DNA of 64,000 nt from Planctomycetota bacterium (GCA_016779225.1 JADHNZ010000008.1:21777-85776), one strand, 5' to 3'; counted from the stretch's first letter, positions 8,138 to 17,472 are shown. Made by a program: numbers and translations. Notes: a model not told the origin generated them from the letters alone.

Positions 8138-9373
8138 ATGAGCACAGCCAAGCTTCTTCTCCTCGCAACTGCTGGCCTGGGAGTCCCTCCCGCCCTGTCC
8201 GCGCCAGCCCTCGCGAGCCCGGCCCCTCAGGCGCTCACCCCCATGGAGGTCGAGGCGGCAATGAACTCGGCCTTGGCGAAGGTCGGCCCCGTGCGCTACC
8301 GAACGAAGTACACCGTCTTGGCCGACGACTTCTCCCAGGTCCTCATCTCCGAGGTCACCGTGGGCTCAGCGACGGTGCTGCCTGACATGCCTTTCTCTCG
8401 GCGTCTGCAGGCCAGGATGAAGGCCGAAGGCAGCCTCGGGATCACCGAGGCGAGCTTCGATGGGGAGCGCCTCCTCCACCAGATGCCCGACCAGGAGTCG
8501 GTCTGGGAGATCCGCTTCAAGCCGGGCGACGGCTTTCCGGTGCTCGAGCTCTGGCAGGCCATCCTGCCGGGACTTGGGGACCACGGCCCGCTCCCCTGGA
8601 AGGACGCCCTCAGGAGGCTCGAGCCCGAGGTCAGCCATGGAGAGCATCCCTGCTGGGCCCTCGCGGCGAGGCTCGAGAGACGCTTCGAAGCGCAGCAGGA
8701 GGGTGAACCTGACCGCTCCGTCCTCGAGGCCGTCGTGCTCATCGACCAGGCCACTTCTCTCCCCCGCAAGCGCATGGTCACGCAGACCCTCTGGGCGGGC
8801 GAGGCTGAACTCTCGAGGTTCGAGACCTCGATCGAGCTCCTCGGTGAGCTCGTGCGGTTGAAGGAGGAGCCCACGGACTTCCTCATCGAGGTGCCTGAGG
8901 GGTGGGAGCTCATCGACGCCACCCCCAAGGCGCCCGCTCTGAAGATCGCAGTCGGGGAGACCGCGCCCGAGTGGACCCTTGAGGACTTCAGCGGCAAGGA
9001 GCACAGCCTCAAGGAGCTTCGCGGCCGCGTCGTGCTCCTGGACTTCTGGGCCACCTGGTGCGGACCCTGCCGTCAGGCCATGCCCACCATGCAGGCCCTC
9101 CACGAGGAGTTCTTCGACAAGGGCCTCACCGTGGTCGGGATCAGCCTGTTCGAGCAGGAGGGCGGAGACCCTGCGGGCTACTTCGAGAAGATGGGCTTCA
9201 ACTACCTCGGCCTCTGCAAGGGAGAGGCCGCAGGCAAGGCCTACGGGGTCGGCGGCATCCCTCACCTCGTCGTGATCGACCGCGAGGGTCGCGTCGCGTA
9301 CCAGCAGGTGGGCTTCGGCCCCGGTGAGACGGAGGAGCTGAAGTCCCTGATTGCTCGCCTCGTCAACGAGTAG
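8138..9373 (+). CDS. TlpA-like thioredoxin-fold protein with N-terminal extension
   Basis: 411 residues. A signal peptide (about 1-26) precedes a roughly 250-residue N-terminal domain that looks like an LolA-type or DUF2092-like beta fold (RYRTKYTVLADD, VWEIRFKPGDGFPVLELW). The C-terminal TlpA/ResA-like domain follows from about 270: APEWTLEDFSGKEHSLKELRG, the redox motif WCGPC at 307-311, and GGIPH with the cis-proline. The enzyme is expected to act in the periplasm as a thiol-disulfide oxidoreductase; the partner is unknown. A strong hairpin 27 bp after the stop closes the transcription unit. Confidence 0.85.
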   Translation: MSTAKLLLLATAGLGVPPALSAPALASPAPQALTPMEVEAAMNSALAKVGPVRYRTKYTVLADDFSQVLISEVTVGSATVLPDMPFSRRLQARMKAEGSLGITEASFDGERLLHQMPDQESVWEIRFKPGDGFPVLELWQAILPGLGDHGPLPWKDALRRLEPEVSHGEHPCWALAARLERRFEAQQEGEPDRSVLEAVVLIDQATSLPRKRMVTQTLWAGEAELSRFETSIELLGELVRLKEEPTDFLIEVPEGWELIDATPKAPALKIAVGETAPEWTLEDFSGKEHSLKELRGRVVLLDFWATWCGPCRQAMPTMQALHEEFFDKGLTVVGISLFEQEGGDPAGYFEKMGFNYLGLCKGEAAGKAYGVGGIPHLVVIDREGRVAYQQVGFGPGETEELKSLIARLVNE

Positions 9374-9399
9374 GCCCGCGTGACCCCAGCGCCAACGAA

Positions 9400-9438
9400 C
9401 TGCCGCCCCGCGCCGAAGGAATCGGCCCGGGGCGGCAG
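9400..9438. terminator. hairpin between convergent genes
   Basis: An 11-bp perfect stem (CTGCCGCCCCG pairing with CGGGGCGGCAG) encloses a second 5-bp stem GCCGA/TCGGC with loop AGGAA. It lies between the convergent TlpA-like and choice-of-anchor I genes. No T-run follows on either strand, as is common for terminators in very GC-rich genomes. Confidence 0.65.
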
Positions 9439-9479
9439 GATCGGATCAGCTCGGGGAGTGGTGAGTCCCGAGCGTCACC

Positions 9480-11081
9480 TCAAAGCTTCTGGATCTCCCA
9501 GACGGTGGTGGTCCCGCTGACCTCGTTGCCCACCACGAGCAGGGGCGTGCCGGTCGGAGACTGTCCCTGCGGGATGAACAGCATCCCCTCGGGGCCCAGG
9601 TCACCGGCGGTCCCGGCGGCGGCGTCGCCCGCGAAGTCGCGGTTCGAGAAGTAGCCGATGAAGGCCGGGGCGCTGGGGATCGTGCAGTCGTAGGCCACGA
9701 TTGCTGACTGGCGCTCGAAGCCGACGAAGGCGACGCGGCGACCGTAGAGGCGACCGATCTCGACGCCCTCGGGCTCGGGGCCCTTGTCGTCGGAGCGATC
9801 GTCGAAGGTGCCGTTCTCGTCGTTGGTGCTGTTGAAGTCAGCGGGCGCGTACTGAGCGATCAGCTGCTCGAACTGGGCGCCGCTGTCGAAGACCAGGTTG
9901 CCGTCGAGGTCCCAGATGCTGAACGAGCGCGCTCCGTACGAGTACAGCTCTTCGTAGTCGCCATCTCCGTCGGTGTCGCCATTGGCGAGGGTCGTCTTCA
10001 GGCGACCGAGGTTCTCGTTGGCCTGGAGGAAGGCCGCATCTGGGAAGGCCACCGGGTCGAGGGTGAGGTCCTTGATGCGAGCCTCCTCGGAGTACCCGCC
10101 GTAGTCACGGGAGTCCCCCTCGTTGGCGGTGATCAGGAAGTCACCGCTCGGAGTGCGGAACGACTTGATGGTGTCAGGCATGAAGAAGCCCTTGACCGGC
10201 CAGCTCTGGATGTTGATCCCGCCGTCCTGGTTGCTGGGATCCAGCTCGTTGCCCGCAAGGCTGTGGTCCTTGGTGCCGAGGGGCCTGATGTCGAGGACGG
10301 TCGCGCTCTGGATGTCGACGATCGCAAGGGCGTTGTTCTCCTGGCAGGCCACATAGGCACGGCGGGAGTTCTTGGAGACGGCGATGTACTCGGGCTCCAT
10401 GTCCTGGGCGAGGGTCGCGCCGGGACCGAACACGCGCACGCCGGGGACGCCGCCGTTGAAGGCCTCGAAGCCCGCGTCGCGGACATCGGACTGCTGAAGC
10501 CCGGTGATCAGGCCACTCACATCGATGACGCTGATCGAGCCGACGGGGTCGATGGTGTAGTCGTCGCTGGGCTGGCCCTCGTTCGCGGTGAGCACATAGT
10601 TGCCCGACGGCGTGAAGGTGATCATGTCGGGCAGGTAGCCCACCTGGACGCTGCTCAGGAAGTTGCCGTCCGTGTCGAGGAACACGGCCATGCCGGGATC
10701 GGTCTCCGGATCGGCCTTCACCGCGACGGCCACAACCGGCTGGTAGGCCACGCCACCCAGCCCTGCGACCTTGCCGCGACCGACATCGATGCTGGTCAGA
10801 CCGCCGCCGTAGGGGCTCATGTCAACGGTGCTGACGAGGGTCGGGTGCGAGGGGTCCGCGATCGAGACGACATCGATGCTGTTCGCGAACGCGTTGACGA
10901 TGAACAGGCGCTGCGAGTTGGGGTCGTGGGCAACGATCTCGGCGGCGCTCTCGTCGAAAAGGCCGCTCTCGTAGGTGCCGAGGGGGACGAGGTCTAGGTC
11001 GAGGGCCGGCAGGCCCTGGCCGAAGGTCACCGCCGGAAGGCCAAGGGCGCTGGCGGTGAGGAGCAGGGGGTAGAGCTTCAT
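9480..11081 (-). CDS. choice-of-anchor I family secreted beta-propeller protein
   Basis: 533 residues from ATG 11081, which places a signal peptide (LLLTASALGLPAVTFG) at the N-terminus; a much longer open frame upstream has no coding character. The mature part is a YncE-like propeller with PNSQRLFIVNAFANSIDVV, NYVLTANEGQPSDDY, FLITANEGDSRDYGGYSEEARI and GPEPEGVEIGRLYGRRVAFVGFERQ, the hallmark blocks of choice-of-anchor I proteins, which are related to alkaline-phosphatase-associated propellers. The family is exported; several members occur beside phosphatases, but none is adjacent here. The substrate is unknown. The gene is single and divergent from the lipoprotein at 11453. Confidence 0.85.
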   Translation of the reverse strand: MKLYPLLLTASALGLPAVTFGQGLPALDLDLVPLGTYESGLFDESAAEIVAHDPNSQRLFIVNAFANSIDVVSIADPSHPTLVSTVDMSPYGGGLTSIDVGRGKVAGLGGVAYQPVVAVAVKADPETDPGMAVFLDTDGNFLSSVQVGYLPDMITFTPSGNYVLTANEGQPSDDYTIDPVGSISVIDVSGLITGLQQSDVRDAGFEAFNGGVPGVRVFGPGATLAQDMEPEYIAVSKNSRRAYVACQENNALAIVDIQSATVLDIRPLGTKDHSLAGNELDPSNQDGGINIQSWPVKGFFMPDTIKSFRTPSGDFLITANEGDSRDYGGYSEEARIKDLTLDPVAFPDAAFLQANENLGRLKTTLANGDTDGDGDYEELYSYGARSFSIWDLDGNLVFDSGAQFEQLIAQYAPADFNSTNDENGTFDDRSDDKGPEPEGVEIGRLYGRRVAFVGFERQSAIVAYDCTIPSAPAFIGYFSNRDFAGDAAAGTAGDLGPEGMLFIPQGQSPTGTPLLVVGNEVSGTTTVWEIQKL

Positions 11082-11452
11082 GGTGGGGGAGTTCTGGAGG
11101 GAGAATTCGCGGCATCCAGGCCGCAGCGTGAAGCTAGGTGGCTTCCGTCGGGCCGCCCGTGAAGCCCCGGCGAATGGATCTCCAAGGGCGTGTTGCCCTA
11201 CAAAGAGCCGCAGCGAAGCGTGACGGCCCAGAGATGAATTGCGCGCTCCTGGGTATGGCTTCGGACCAGACGCAGGCGACTGCCCAGCGGGGGTTTCGAG
11301 AGTTCCGGGCACACCTGCACGCGATGAATGAGTGCGGTGAGGGGGTTGCTCCCGCGCGAAACATGGCTTCACACGCGTACACACTCCGTTTGCACCTCCC
11401 CAAGAGGTCCTTCAGGAACACGGCTGCGTCCTCCGGGCCCTAGGCTGCAGCC
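11082..11452. other. 371-bp divergent intergenic region
   Basis: This is noticeably less GC-rich than the coding sequence and lies between two divergently transcribed secreted-protein genes, so it should hold both promoters. Reading frames within it are short and lack coding bias. No RNA gene or repeat was recognised. Confidence 0.5.
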
Positions 11453-12409
11453 ATGCATCTGCGCTTGCCCCTCTCCCTTCTCCCGGTGGCTGCCGGCCTG
11501 CCCCTTTCCGCCTGCGCCGCCCGGCCCGTTGAGCACCAGGTCCTCGTCCAGGGCAACGGCCAGCTCGCCATCGTTGAGCCCGACGGCTCCATCAGCTGGA
11601 GCATGGACTGGGGCGGGATCCACGACCTGCATGTGCTCCAGAGCGGCAATGTGATGGTCCAGCGGGGGGCCCGCGAGGTGGTGGAGATCGATCGCAGCAC
11701 CAAGGAGGTCGTGTGGTCCTACGACAGTGCGTCAAGCAGCGACAACGAGGGACGGCCCGTGGAGGTCCACGCCTTCCAGCCGCTCGCGGACGGCCGCTTG
11801 ATGATCGCCGAGAGTGGTCCCGCGCGCCTTCTGGAGATCGAGCGGGCCACAGGCGCGGTCGTGGCCGAGATCCCCCTGACCGTGGACCGGCCGCACCCCC
11901 ACACCGACACGCGCCTCGCTCGCAAGCTCGAGAGCGGTCACTACCTCGTCTGCCACGAGGGCGACGGCAAGATCCGCGAGTACGCCCCGGATGGGCAGGT
12001 GGTCTGGGAGTACGAGGTGCCTCTCTTCGGCCGCGAGCCCGCGGGCGGGCACGGTCTGGAGGCGTTCGGCAACAAGGCCTTCAGCGCCCTGCGGCTCCCG
12101 AACGGCAACACCCTGATCGGAACGGGGAACGGACACAGCGTCCTCGAGGTCACTCCGGACAGGGAGGTCGTGTGGAGCCTGCACCAGGACGACCTCCCGG
12201 GGATTCGCCTGGCCTGGGTGACCACCCTGGAGGTGCTCCCCAGCGGACGCCTCGTGATCGGCAACTGCCACGCGGGCCCCGGACAGCCCCTGCTGGTCGA
12301 GATCGACCGCGACACCAAGGAGGTGCTGTGGACCTTCGACCGCTACGACACCTTCGGCAACTCCGTCCCGAACACGCAGCTCCTGGACGTCCGCGGCTCC
12401 CTGCGGTGA
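11453..12409 (+). CDS. beta-propeller lipoprotein
   Basis: 318 residues with a lipoprotein signal (LPLSAC, Cys20). The mature part is built of repeated propeller blades of the form VxEIDRxTKEVVWSYD (near residues 80, 125, 175, 230 and 285), each ending in a Trp-containing strand such as VVWEYEVP, VVWSLHQDD or VLWTFDRYD. This is the arylsulfotransferase/PQQ-like propeller pattern, but no catalytic motif is visible, so binding or scaffolding is more likely. It is a single gene with a 9-bp-stem hairpin just after the stop, convergent with the helicase gene. Confidence 0.7.
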   Translation: MHLRLPLSLLPVAAGLPLSACAARPVEHQVLVQGNGQLAIVEPDGSISWSMDWGGIHDLHVLQSGNVMVQRGAREVVEIDRSTKEVVWSYDSASSSDNEGRPVEVHAFQPLADGRLMIAESGPARLLEIERATGAVVAEIPLTVDRPHPHTDTRLARKLESGHYLVCHEGDGKIREYAPDGQVVWEYEVPLFGREPAGGHGLEAFGNKAFSALRLPNGNTLIGTGNGHSVLEVTPDREVVWSLHQDDLPGIRLAWVTTLEVLPSGRLVIGNCHAGPGQPLLVEIDRDTKEVLWTFDRYDTFGNSVPNTQLLDVRGSLR

Positions 12410-12432
12410 GGGAGCCGCTCAGCCGCCTCGCG

Positions 12433-12453
12433 CGCCGCTGAACCTCAGCGGCG
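12433..12453. terminator. small hairpin between convergent genes
   Basis: CGCCGCTGA-ACC-TCAGCGGCG forms a 9-bp perfect stem with a 3-base loop. Its right arm includes the stop codon of the minus-strand helicase gene, and it lies 24 bp after the stop of the plus-strand lipoprotein gene. It may end transcription in either direction; there is no T-run. Confidence 0.4.
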
Positions 12454-13998
12454 GCGACGGCGAGGTCCGCCCCTGCGGCGTCCACCGCCGCCAGCAGACC
12501 CGGAAGCACCGCCTCCGGCAGACCTGGAACCGCTGCCGCCTCGACCTGGGCGACCGCCGCCAGCGCGGCGCTCACCGCTTCGGCCATCGCCCTCGATCCC
12601 GGCACCGAAGGCCTCTCGCGGAGCGCCGTCGCTCCGGCGAGAGCGCTTCAGGCGCGGCGGGTCCTCTCCGCTGACCTGCACCGGAGGCGGCGCGGGTGCC
12701 TCGAGGCGTCCGCCCACGCGGCCGAAGCCTCCCCTGCGCGCGCCGCCGAGACGGGTCGAGCCTGCGCGCCCCGTGCCGCCACGGTCGCCGCCCCCGCGGG
12801 CGCGTCCGCCCGCCGGACCGCGGCGATCGGAGAGCTTGGTGCCCTCCTCGCCGCCGAAGTCCCGAAGCTTGATGCGCTGGATCGACATCTTGAGCTTGCG
12901 CTCGATGTCCTTCACGGCGGAGAAGTCCTCGTGGGTGACGAAGGTGCAGGCCTTCCCGCTGCGCTCCGCGCGGCCGGTTCGCCCGATCCGGTGGGTGTAG
13001 GCATCCGGCGTGTTGGGCACGTCGTAGTTGATCACGTGGCTGACCTGGGCCACATCGATCCCGCGCGCGGCGATGTCGGTGGCGACCAGGACATCGAACT
13101 GTCCTTTCCGGAAGCCCTCCATGGCCTTCTGACGCGCGCTCTGGCTCATGTTGCCCTGGAGAGCCACGGCCCGGTGCCCCATGGCATCCAGGTCGCGCGC
13201 GAGCCGGCGAGCGCGGTGCTTCGTCCGCAGGAACACGATCGCGCTCACGAAGTCCTTCTCACTGAGCAGGTGGCGCAGGAGGGCCGTCTTCTTGCGCTCC
13301 TCCACCGGGTAGAGGGCGTGGTCGATGGTCTCGGCCGGCGCCGAGTGGGCCAGCTCGACGGTGTGCGGCTTGTGGAGGAGCGAGTCCGCGAAGCTGCGGA
13401 TCTCGCGGGGCATCGTGGCCGAGAAGAGCAGGTTCTGGCGGCGGGGGGGGAGCTTGGCGAGGATCCGCTTGATGTCGGGCAGGAACCCCATATCGAGCAT
13501 GTGGTCCGCCTCATCGAGCACGAGGATCTCGACGCCGTCGAGCTTCGCGTAGCCCTCGCGCATCAGGTCGAGCAGGCGGCCGGGGCAGGCGACGACGACC
13601 TCCGGACGGGAGCGAAGGCCCTTGATCTGAGGGTTCTGGTTCACCCCGCCGAACACCGTCAGGGCGCGCATCCCGGTGTACTTGGCGAAGGTCTCGAACT
13701 CCTTGTGGATCTGGATCGCCAGCTCGCGGGTCGGCGCGAGGACGAGCGCACGCGGGTTCTTGCCGCGCCCCTCCCTGAGCCTGTGGAGGATGGGCAGCGC
13801 GAAGGCTGCGGTCTTGCCGGTGCCCGTCTGGGCGAGGCCGAGGACATCCCGGCCCTCGATTACCTGGCGAATGGTCTTGGCCTGGATCGGCCGGGGCTCC
13901 TCGTAGCCGGCCTCCTGGACGGCCTTGAGGATGTTCGCGTCGAGTCCGAAGGTGGCAAAGCCGCCCTTCGAACCCTTCCTGGGGTTCGCTGCAGTCAT
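12445..13998 (-). CDS. rhlE: DEAD-box ATP-dependent RNA helicase, RhlE type
   Basis: 517 residues from ATG 13998. All helicase motifs are visible: FATFGLD with the Q motif Gln39, AQTGTGKT (56-63), PTRELA (89-94), CPGRLLDL (138-145), DEAD (162-165), SAT (193-195), DIAARGIDV and HRIGRTGR. From about residue 390 the protein changes into a long Arg/Gly-rich basic tail ending in RRRGGPRRRRR, a common RNA-binding extension of RhlE/CsdA proteins. It acts in the cytoplasm on structured RNA (ribosome assembly, mRNA decay, cold adaptation). A 305-bp non-coding stretch upstream may include a long leader. Two of the rare ACGT sites of the flanking DNA lie in this gene. Confidence 0.93.
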   Translation of the reverse strand: MTAANPRKGSKGGFATFGLDANILKAVQEAGYEEPRPIQAKTIRQVIEGRDVLGLAQTGTGKTAAFALPILHRLREGRGKNPRALVLAPTRELAIQIHKEFETFAKYTGMRALTVFGGVNQNPQIKGLRSRPEVVVACPGRLLDLMREGYAKLDGVEILVLDEADHMLDMGFLPDIKRILAKLPPRRQNLLFSATMPREIRSFADSLLHKPHTVELAHSAPAETIDHALYPVEERKKTALLRHLLSEKDFVSAIVFLRTKHRARRLARDLDAMGHRAVALQGNMSQSARQKAMEGFRKGQFDVLVATDIAARGIDVAQVSHVINYDVPNTPDAYTHRIGRTGRAERSGKACTFVTHEDFSAVKDIERKLKMSIQRIKLRDFGGEEGTKLSDRRGPAGGRARGGGDRGGTGRAGSTRLGGARRGGFGRVGGRLEAPAPPPVQVSGEDPPRLKRSRRSDGAPREAFGAGIEGDGRSGERRAGGGRPGRGGSGSRSAGGGASGSAGGGGRRRGGPRRRRR

Positions 13999-14303
13999 GT
14001 CGATGATGGGGTTGGAGTGACCGTCCCCCCGCAGGGGAGCGGCTCCTGACCCATCCAGCAGCAACAGGTGAGGCGAGAGTTGTAGGGACCTGGTCTCCGG
14101 CTGCGTGCAGCGCGGGACTCTGCTGTCGTCCCTCGCGGCAGGGGCTCGGGGCTCCTGGGAGCCAGCATTCCTGCCCGCGATGCACAAGAGGCTAACCCGG
14201 ATCGCCCCCCGAGCACGCTCGCGAGCCTCAGGAATCCGCACGACCTGGCCGTGATTGCCCGCCCGTCCAGGGCAAGGGCCCACCGGGCAGGCAGGCTCTG
14301 AGC
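13999..14303. other. 305-bp divergent intergenic region upstream of rhlE
   Basis: It lies between the divergent helicase and SGNH lipoprotein genes. No coding signal was seen. Long untranslated leaders are common in front of RhlE/CsdA helicases, so part of this may be the helicase 5' UTR, but no specific thermosensor or autoregulatory structure could be recognised by eye. Confidence 0.4.
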
Positions 14304-15002
14304 ATGAAGTCCGCCCTCCCCCGCCTGCTCCTCGCAGCCACGAGCGTCCTCCTCAGCGCCTGCGCGGCGCTCAGCGGACCACAGCCTCCGACGCGCGTGC
14401 TGCTCCTGGGAGACTCCATCTCGATCGGCTACCACGCCGAGGTGGTCGAGGCCCTCGGTCCTGAGTTCACGGTCGTGCGTCCCATGGCGAGCCCCGAGAA
14501 GGGCCGCGCCGAGAACTGCGAGGGCACGACGAAGGGCGTGAAGGCGATCGGGCGCTGGCTGGCCCTCGAGGGCGGCGACTGGGACATCGTCCACTTCAAC
14601 TTCGGCCTCCACGACCTCAAGCGCGTCGACGCCAAGACCCGCAAGAACTCCGACGATCCCGCCGACCCCAACCAGGCGGACCTCGCGACCTATGGCCAGC
14701 AGCTCGCCGTGATCACGGACGCCCTGCTCGAGAGCGGGGCCGACCTGATCTTCGCGACCACGACGCCCGTTCCCGAGGGCGGGGTGCGCCCGCACCGCGA
14801 TCCCGAGGATGTGCAGCGCTACAACGACGCCGCGCGCGCGCTCATGCAGGAGCGCGGCGTCGCCGTCGACGACCTCTACGCCTTCGCACTCCCGCGCCTC
14901 GAGGAGATCCAGGAGCCGGTGAATGTGCACTTCACCGCCGAGGGCTCGAGGGCCCTCGGTGAGGAGGTCGCACGCGTCATCCGGAGCGCTGCCAGGCGCT
15001 GA
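14304..15002 (+). CDS. SGNH/GDSL hydrolase lipoprotein
   Basis: 232 residues with a lipoprotein signal (LLSAC, Cys20). The SGNH blocks are clear: LLLGDSISIGYHAEVVEAL (block I, catalytic Ser in GDSI), HFNFGLHDLK (an Asn/Gly block with the usual GxxD replaced by GLHD), and the late NVHFTAEGSRALGEEVA carrying the catalytic His. This points to a small secreted esterase or acetylesterase; sugar deacetylation is plausible in this gene setting but not shown. It is a single gene, followed 40 bp later by the convergent TPR lipoprotein gene. Confidence 0.82.
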   Translation: MKSALPRLLLAATSVLLSACAALSGPQPPTRVLLLGDSISIGYHAEVVEALGPEFTVVRPMASPEKGRAENCEGTTKGVKAIGRWLALEGGDWDIVHFNFGLHDLKRVDAKTRKNSDDPADPNQADLATYGQQLAVITDALLESGADLIFATTTPVPEGGVRPHRDPEDVQRYNDAARALMQERGVAVDDLYAFALPRLEEIQEPVNVHFTAEGSRALGEEVARVIRSAARR

Positions 15003-15042
15003 GACCTGGACCCAACGCCAGGCCGCCGCGCGCGGTCAGGCC

Positions 15043-16719
15043 TCAAGGCGTCTCGAGCGCAACGCCGCAGTAGCAGCTGGCCGGCGCGCGCTCGTCCGCG
15101 CGCGCCCAGGCCTGGTCGACGGCGGACTGCAGGGCCTCGGCCTCGGCAAGCCTTCCCTGCAGCGTGAGGGCCTGCTGGAGACCGAGCAGGCTCCACGCGT
15201 TCCCGGGCAGCTTGGCGAGGTCCGCACGGTAGGTGGCCTCGGCGGCGGCGCCGTCTCCGGTCGCGACCTGGATCGCGCCGATGGCGTGGCGGACAGGCAC
15301 GGCCCAGGGCGGGGGCTCCGTGTAGACGAGCTCCCGCTCGACCAGGACGGCCTGCTCCAGAAGGGTGAGAGCCGCGGCCGGATCCCCCTCACGCCAGAGC
15401 AGCTCCGCCTCGGCGACCTGGCGCGCCAGCCCGAGGACCACCTGGGCGGGGTTGAAGCTGATCCTCCAGCCCGCGGGGACCTCGGCGCACGCCACATCGA
15501 ATGCGGCGAGCTCCGCGCGAGCCTCCTCGGTCCGCCCGAGGTTCGCCAAGGCGACCGTGCGGCCATACAGGCGGGCGGCGCGCGACACGCGGCGGAACTC
15601 CGCGGGCTCCGCTAGAGCGAGCAGCTCGTCCCAGCGCCCGAAGCGGACGAGGGTGTGCGCGTGGATCATGAAGTGCCCGTCGATGAAGGGCGCGAAGGAC
15701 CGGTGCAGGTCGTCGGGCAGCGTGTCCTCCATGCGCTGGATGAACTCAAGGGCCAGCGCCAGCCGTCCCTCCATCATCGCGGCGTAGACCACGAAGTGCA
15801 GGTTGTGCACGAAGTAGTTCAGGTAGAAGGTCGGCTGCCTGTACGCGCTGAAGTACTCCTGGTCGAGCGTCGCAGCGCGCAGGTTCGACTCCACCGCGTC
15901 CTGGTAGCGCCCGGTGTTGGCGTAGATATGCGAGGGCATGTGCACCAGGTGACCGCTCCCCGGCATGAGGCCCGCCAGCCGATCCGCCGCAGCCAGGGCG
16001 CGCCACGGATCCGCCGAGGACTCCACGATGTGGATGTAGAAGTGGTTCGCCCCAGGGTGCTCGGGGTGCCGGTCGAGGACCTCCTCGAGCACCGCCACGG
16101 TCTCCTCGGCCTGTCCCAGTGCACGCCCGTCCCAGGTCCAATAGTCCCACGGCTGCAGCAGCATCTTCGCGTCGGCGAACAGGGTCCCCACATCCGGATC
16201 CTCGGGGTGAGCCTCCCAGGCCGCCTGCATCGCGGCGTGGTAGGCCTCGTCCAGCGCGCGCCGATCGCCAGGGATCCGGAGAGGCGTGCGGGTCGCAGCC
16301 GCCCGGATCAGGGCCTGCTCGACCGCGGTCGCGCCGCCCGCGAGGCGCAGGGCCTCCTCCGCGGCCACATGCGCCGCGGCGGCCTCCTCCGGGGTCACGG
16401 ACTGGTTGTTGATGTCGACCGCGTACGCCATCGCCACTCCCCACCAGGCCATCGCGCACTCGGGTGAGGCCTCGGCCGCGCGCGCGAAGCAGGCCGCAGC
16501 CTGATCCTGGTTGAAGCCGTAGAGCAGGCGCAGCCCCTGGTCGAACCAGGCCTGCGCCTCCGGGCTCGCGCCGGAGACCGGCCGTCCATAGGTGCCGATG
16601 GGCGCGCTCTCGAGGGCATGGGCGCCGACCGTGGCGAGCAGGTCCGCGGGCTCGGGGAGGCGGCTGGGTGCGAGGCACGACGCGAGTGCAACGAGGCCGG
16701 AGAGGAGGAGGCAGCGCAT
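15043..16719 (-). CDS. tetratricopeptide-repeat lipoprotein
   Basis: 558 residues from ATG 16719, which gives a lipoprotein signal (VALASC, Cys15). The body is alpha-helical with TPR-like pairs: AQAWFDQGLRLLYGFNQDQA, ECAMAWWGVAMAYAVDINN, HPGANHFYIHIVES, GHLVHMPSHIYANTGRYQDA, and a C-terminal set AEATYRADLAKLPGNAWSLLGL. The HPGANHFYIH and HMPSHIY blocks are conserved in a group of large secreted TPR proteins of unknown function found in many Gram-negative bacteria. His-rich positions in these blocks could bind metal, but this is speculation. An upstream longer start was rejected because the signal peptide would be internal. Confidence 0.8.
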   Translation of the reverse strand: MRCLLLSGLVALASCLAPSRLPEPADLLATVGAHALESAPIGTYGRPVSGASPEAQAWFDQGLRLLYGFNQDQAAACFARAAEASPECAMAWWGVAMAYAVDINNQSVTPEEAAAAHVAAEEALRLAGGATAVEQALIRAAATRTPLRIPGDRRALDEAYHAAMQAAWEAHPEDPDVGTLFADAKMLLQPWDYWTWDGRALGQAEETVAVLEEVLDRHPEHPGANHFYIHIVESSADPWRALAAADRLAGLMPGSGHLVHMPSHIYANTGRYQDAVESNLRAATLDQEYFSAYRQPTFYLNYFVHNLHFVVYAAMMEGRLALALEFIQRMEDTLPDDLHRSFAPFIDGHFMIHAHTLVRFGRWDELLALAEPAEFRRVSRAARLYGRTVALANLGRTEEARAELAAFDVACAEVPAGWRISFNPAQVVLGLARQVAEAELLWREGDPAAALTLLEQAVLVERELVYTEPPPWAVPVRHAIGAIQVATGDGAAAEATYRADLAKLPGNAWSLLGLQQALTLQGRLAEAEALQSAVDQAWARADERAPASCYCGVALETP

Positions 16720-16784
16720 GTCGAGATTCCATGCCCTCCATCCGCCGGCGTCCACCGCGAGCCGCCAGAATCGTCCTTCGCCGC

Positions 16785-17441
16785 CTAGACGCGGCCCAAG
16801 AGACGCTCCAGGCGTCGCCACAGCCCCACGCGCATGAGCAGCGGATCGATCAGGCCCGAGCTGATGCAGAACCAGCCGTCGAAGGGCGCCTTGTGATGCC
16901 GCGCATGCCGGGCGGGCGTGAGGATGACCCCAAGCCGCTGCAGGGCCCGAACGGGAGCCGGCGGAGCCTCCATGTGAGCCCACCGGTGGACGAGGTTCGT
17001 CACCACGACGCCCAGCAGCGTGAAGAGGACCACGCCGCCGAGCGCGAGGCGCACCGGTCCGTCGAGCGCGACGAGGTGGGTGACCGCCACGAGGGTCGGC
17101 AGCGCGAGGAGCGCCGTGCTGCCCACGAGCTCGACAGTGCCGTGGGACACCATCGCCTGGGGGTCCTCATGGTGCTCGCGGAAGGGTGCGATGAAGCTGG
17201 GACCCACGACGGGCGTGCGCTCGCTGCCCAGGGTGTCCCCGGCCCAGTGCACCAGACCCGAAAGCAGGTCCGCGAGCAGCCAGCCCACCACCGCGCTGCC
17301 CGCGAGGGTCAGCGCTTCGGCCACGCCCGCGACGGCCTCGGACAGCCGACCGGCAAGCACGCCGGCGTAGCACGAGAAGGCGAGGAGGGAGCCCCCCTCC
17401 AGCGCGACGACGGCGAGTGGCCTGTGCGGGCGAACGACCAC
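16785..17441 (-). CDS. CarF/TMEM189-type plasmanylethanolamine desaturase homologue
   Basis: 218 residues, several membrane helices. The histidine motifs of the CarF/PEDS1 (Kua) family are present in order: DLLSGLVHWAGDT (Asp58, His65), FREHHEDPQAM (His90, His91), HRWAHM (152-157) and HARHHKAPFDGWFCISSG (179-196). In animals and myxobacteria these membrane di-iron enzymes introduce the vinyl-ether bond of plasmalogens using O2. Here the substrate would be an alkyl-ether phospholipid, which requires an ether-lipid pathway not visible in this window. It is monocistronic, between the TPR lipoprotein and the DUF429 gene (31-bp gap, same strand), so it could be the last gene of that operon. Confidence 0.85.
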   Translation of the reverse strand: MVVRPHRPLAVVALEGGSLLAFSCYAGVLAGRLSEAVAGVAEALTLAGSAVVGWLLADLLSGLVHWAGDTLGSERTPVVGPSFIAPFREHHEDPQAMVSHGTVELVGSTALLALPTLVAVTHLVALDGPVRLALGGVVLFTLLGVVVTNLVHRWAHMEAPPAPVRALQRLGVILTPARHARHHKAPFDGWFCISSGLIDPLLMRVGLWRRLERLLGRV

Positions 17442-17472
17442 GCTTCCATTGTGGAGGCAACGGGCACCGCGC

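Noticed and set aside
9480..11384. A 634-residue form of the choice-of-anchor I protein
   Set aside because: The signal peptide would be internal; ATG 11081 places it at the N-terminus.
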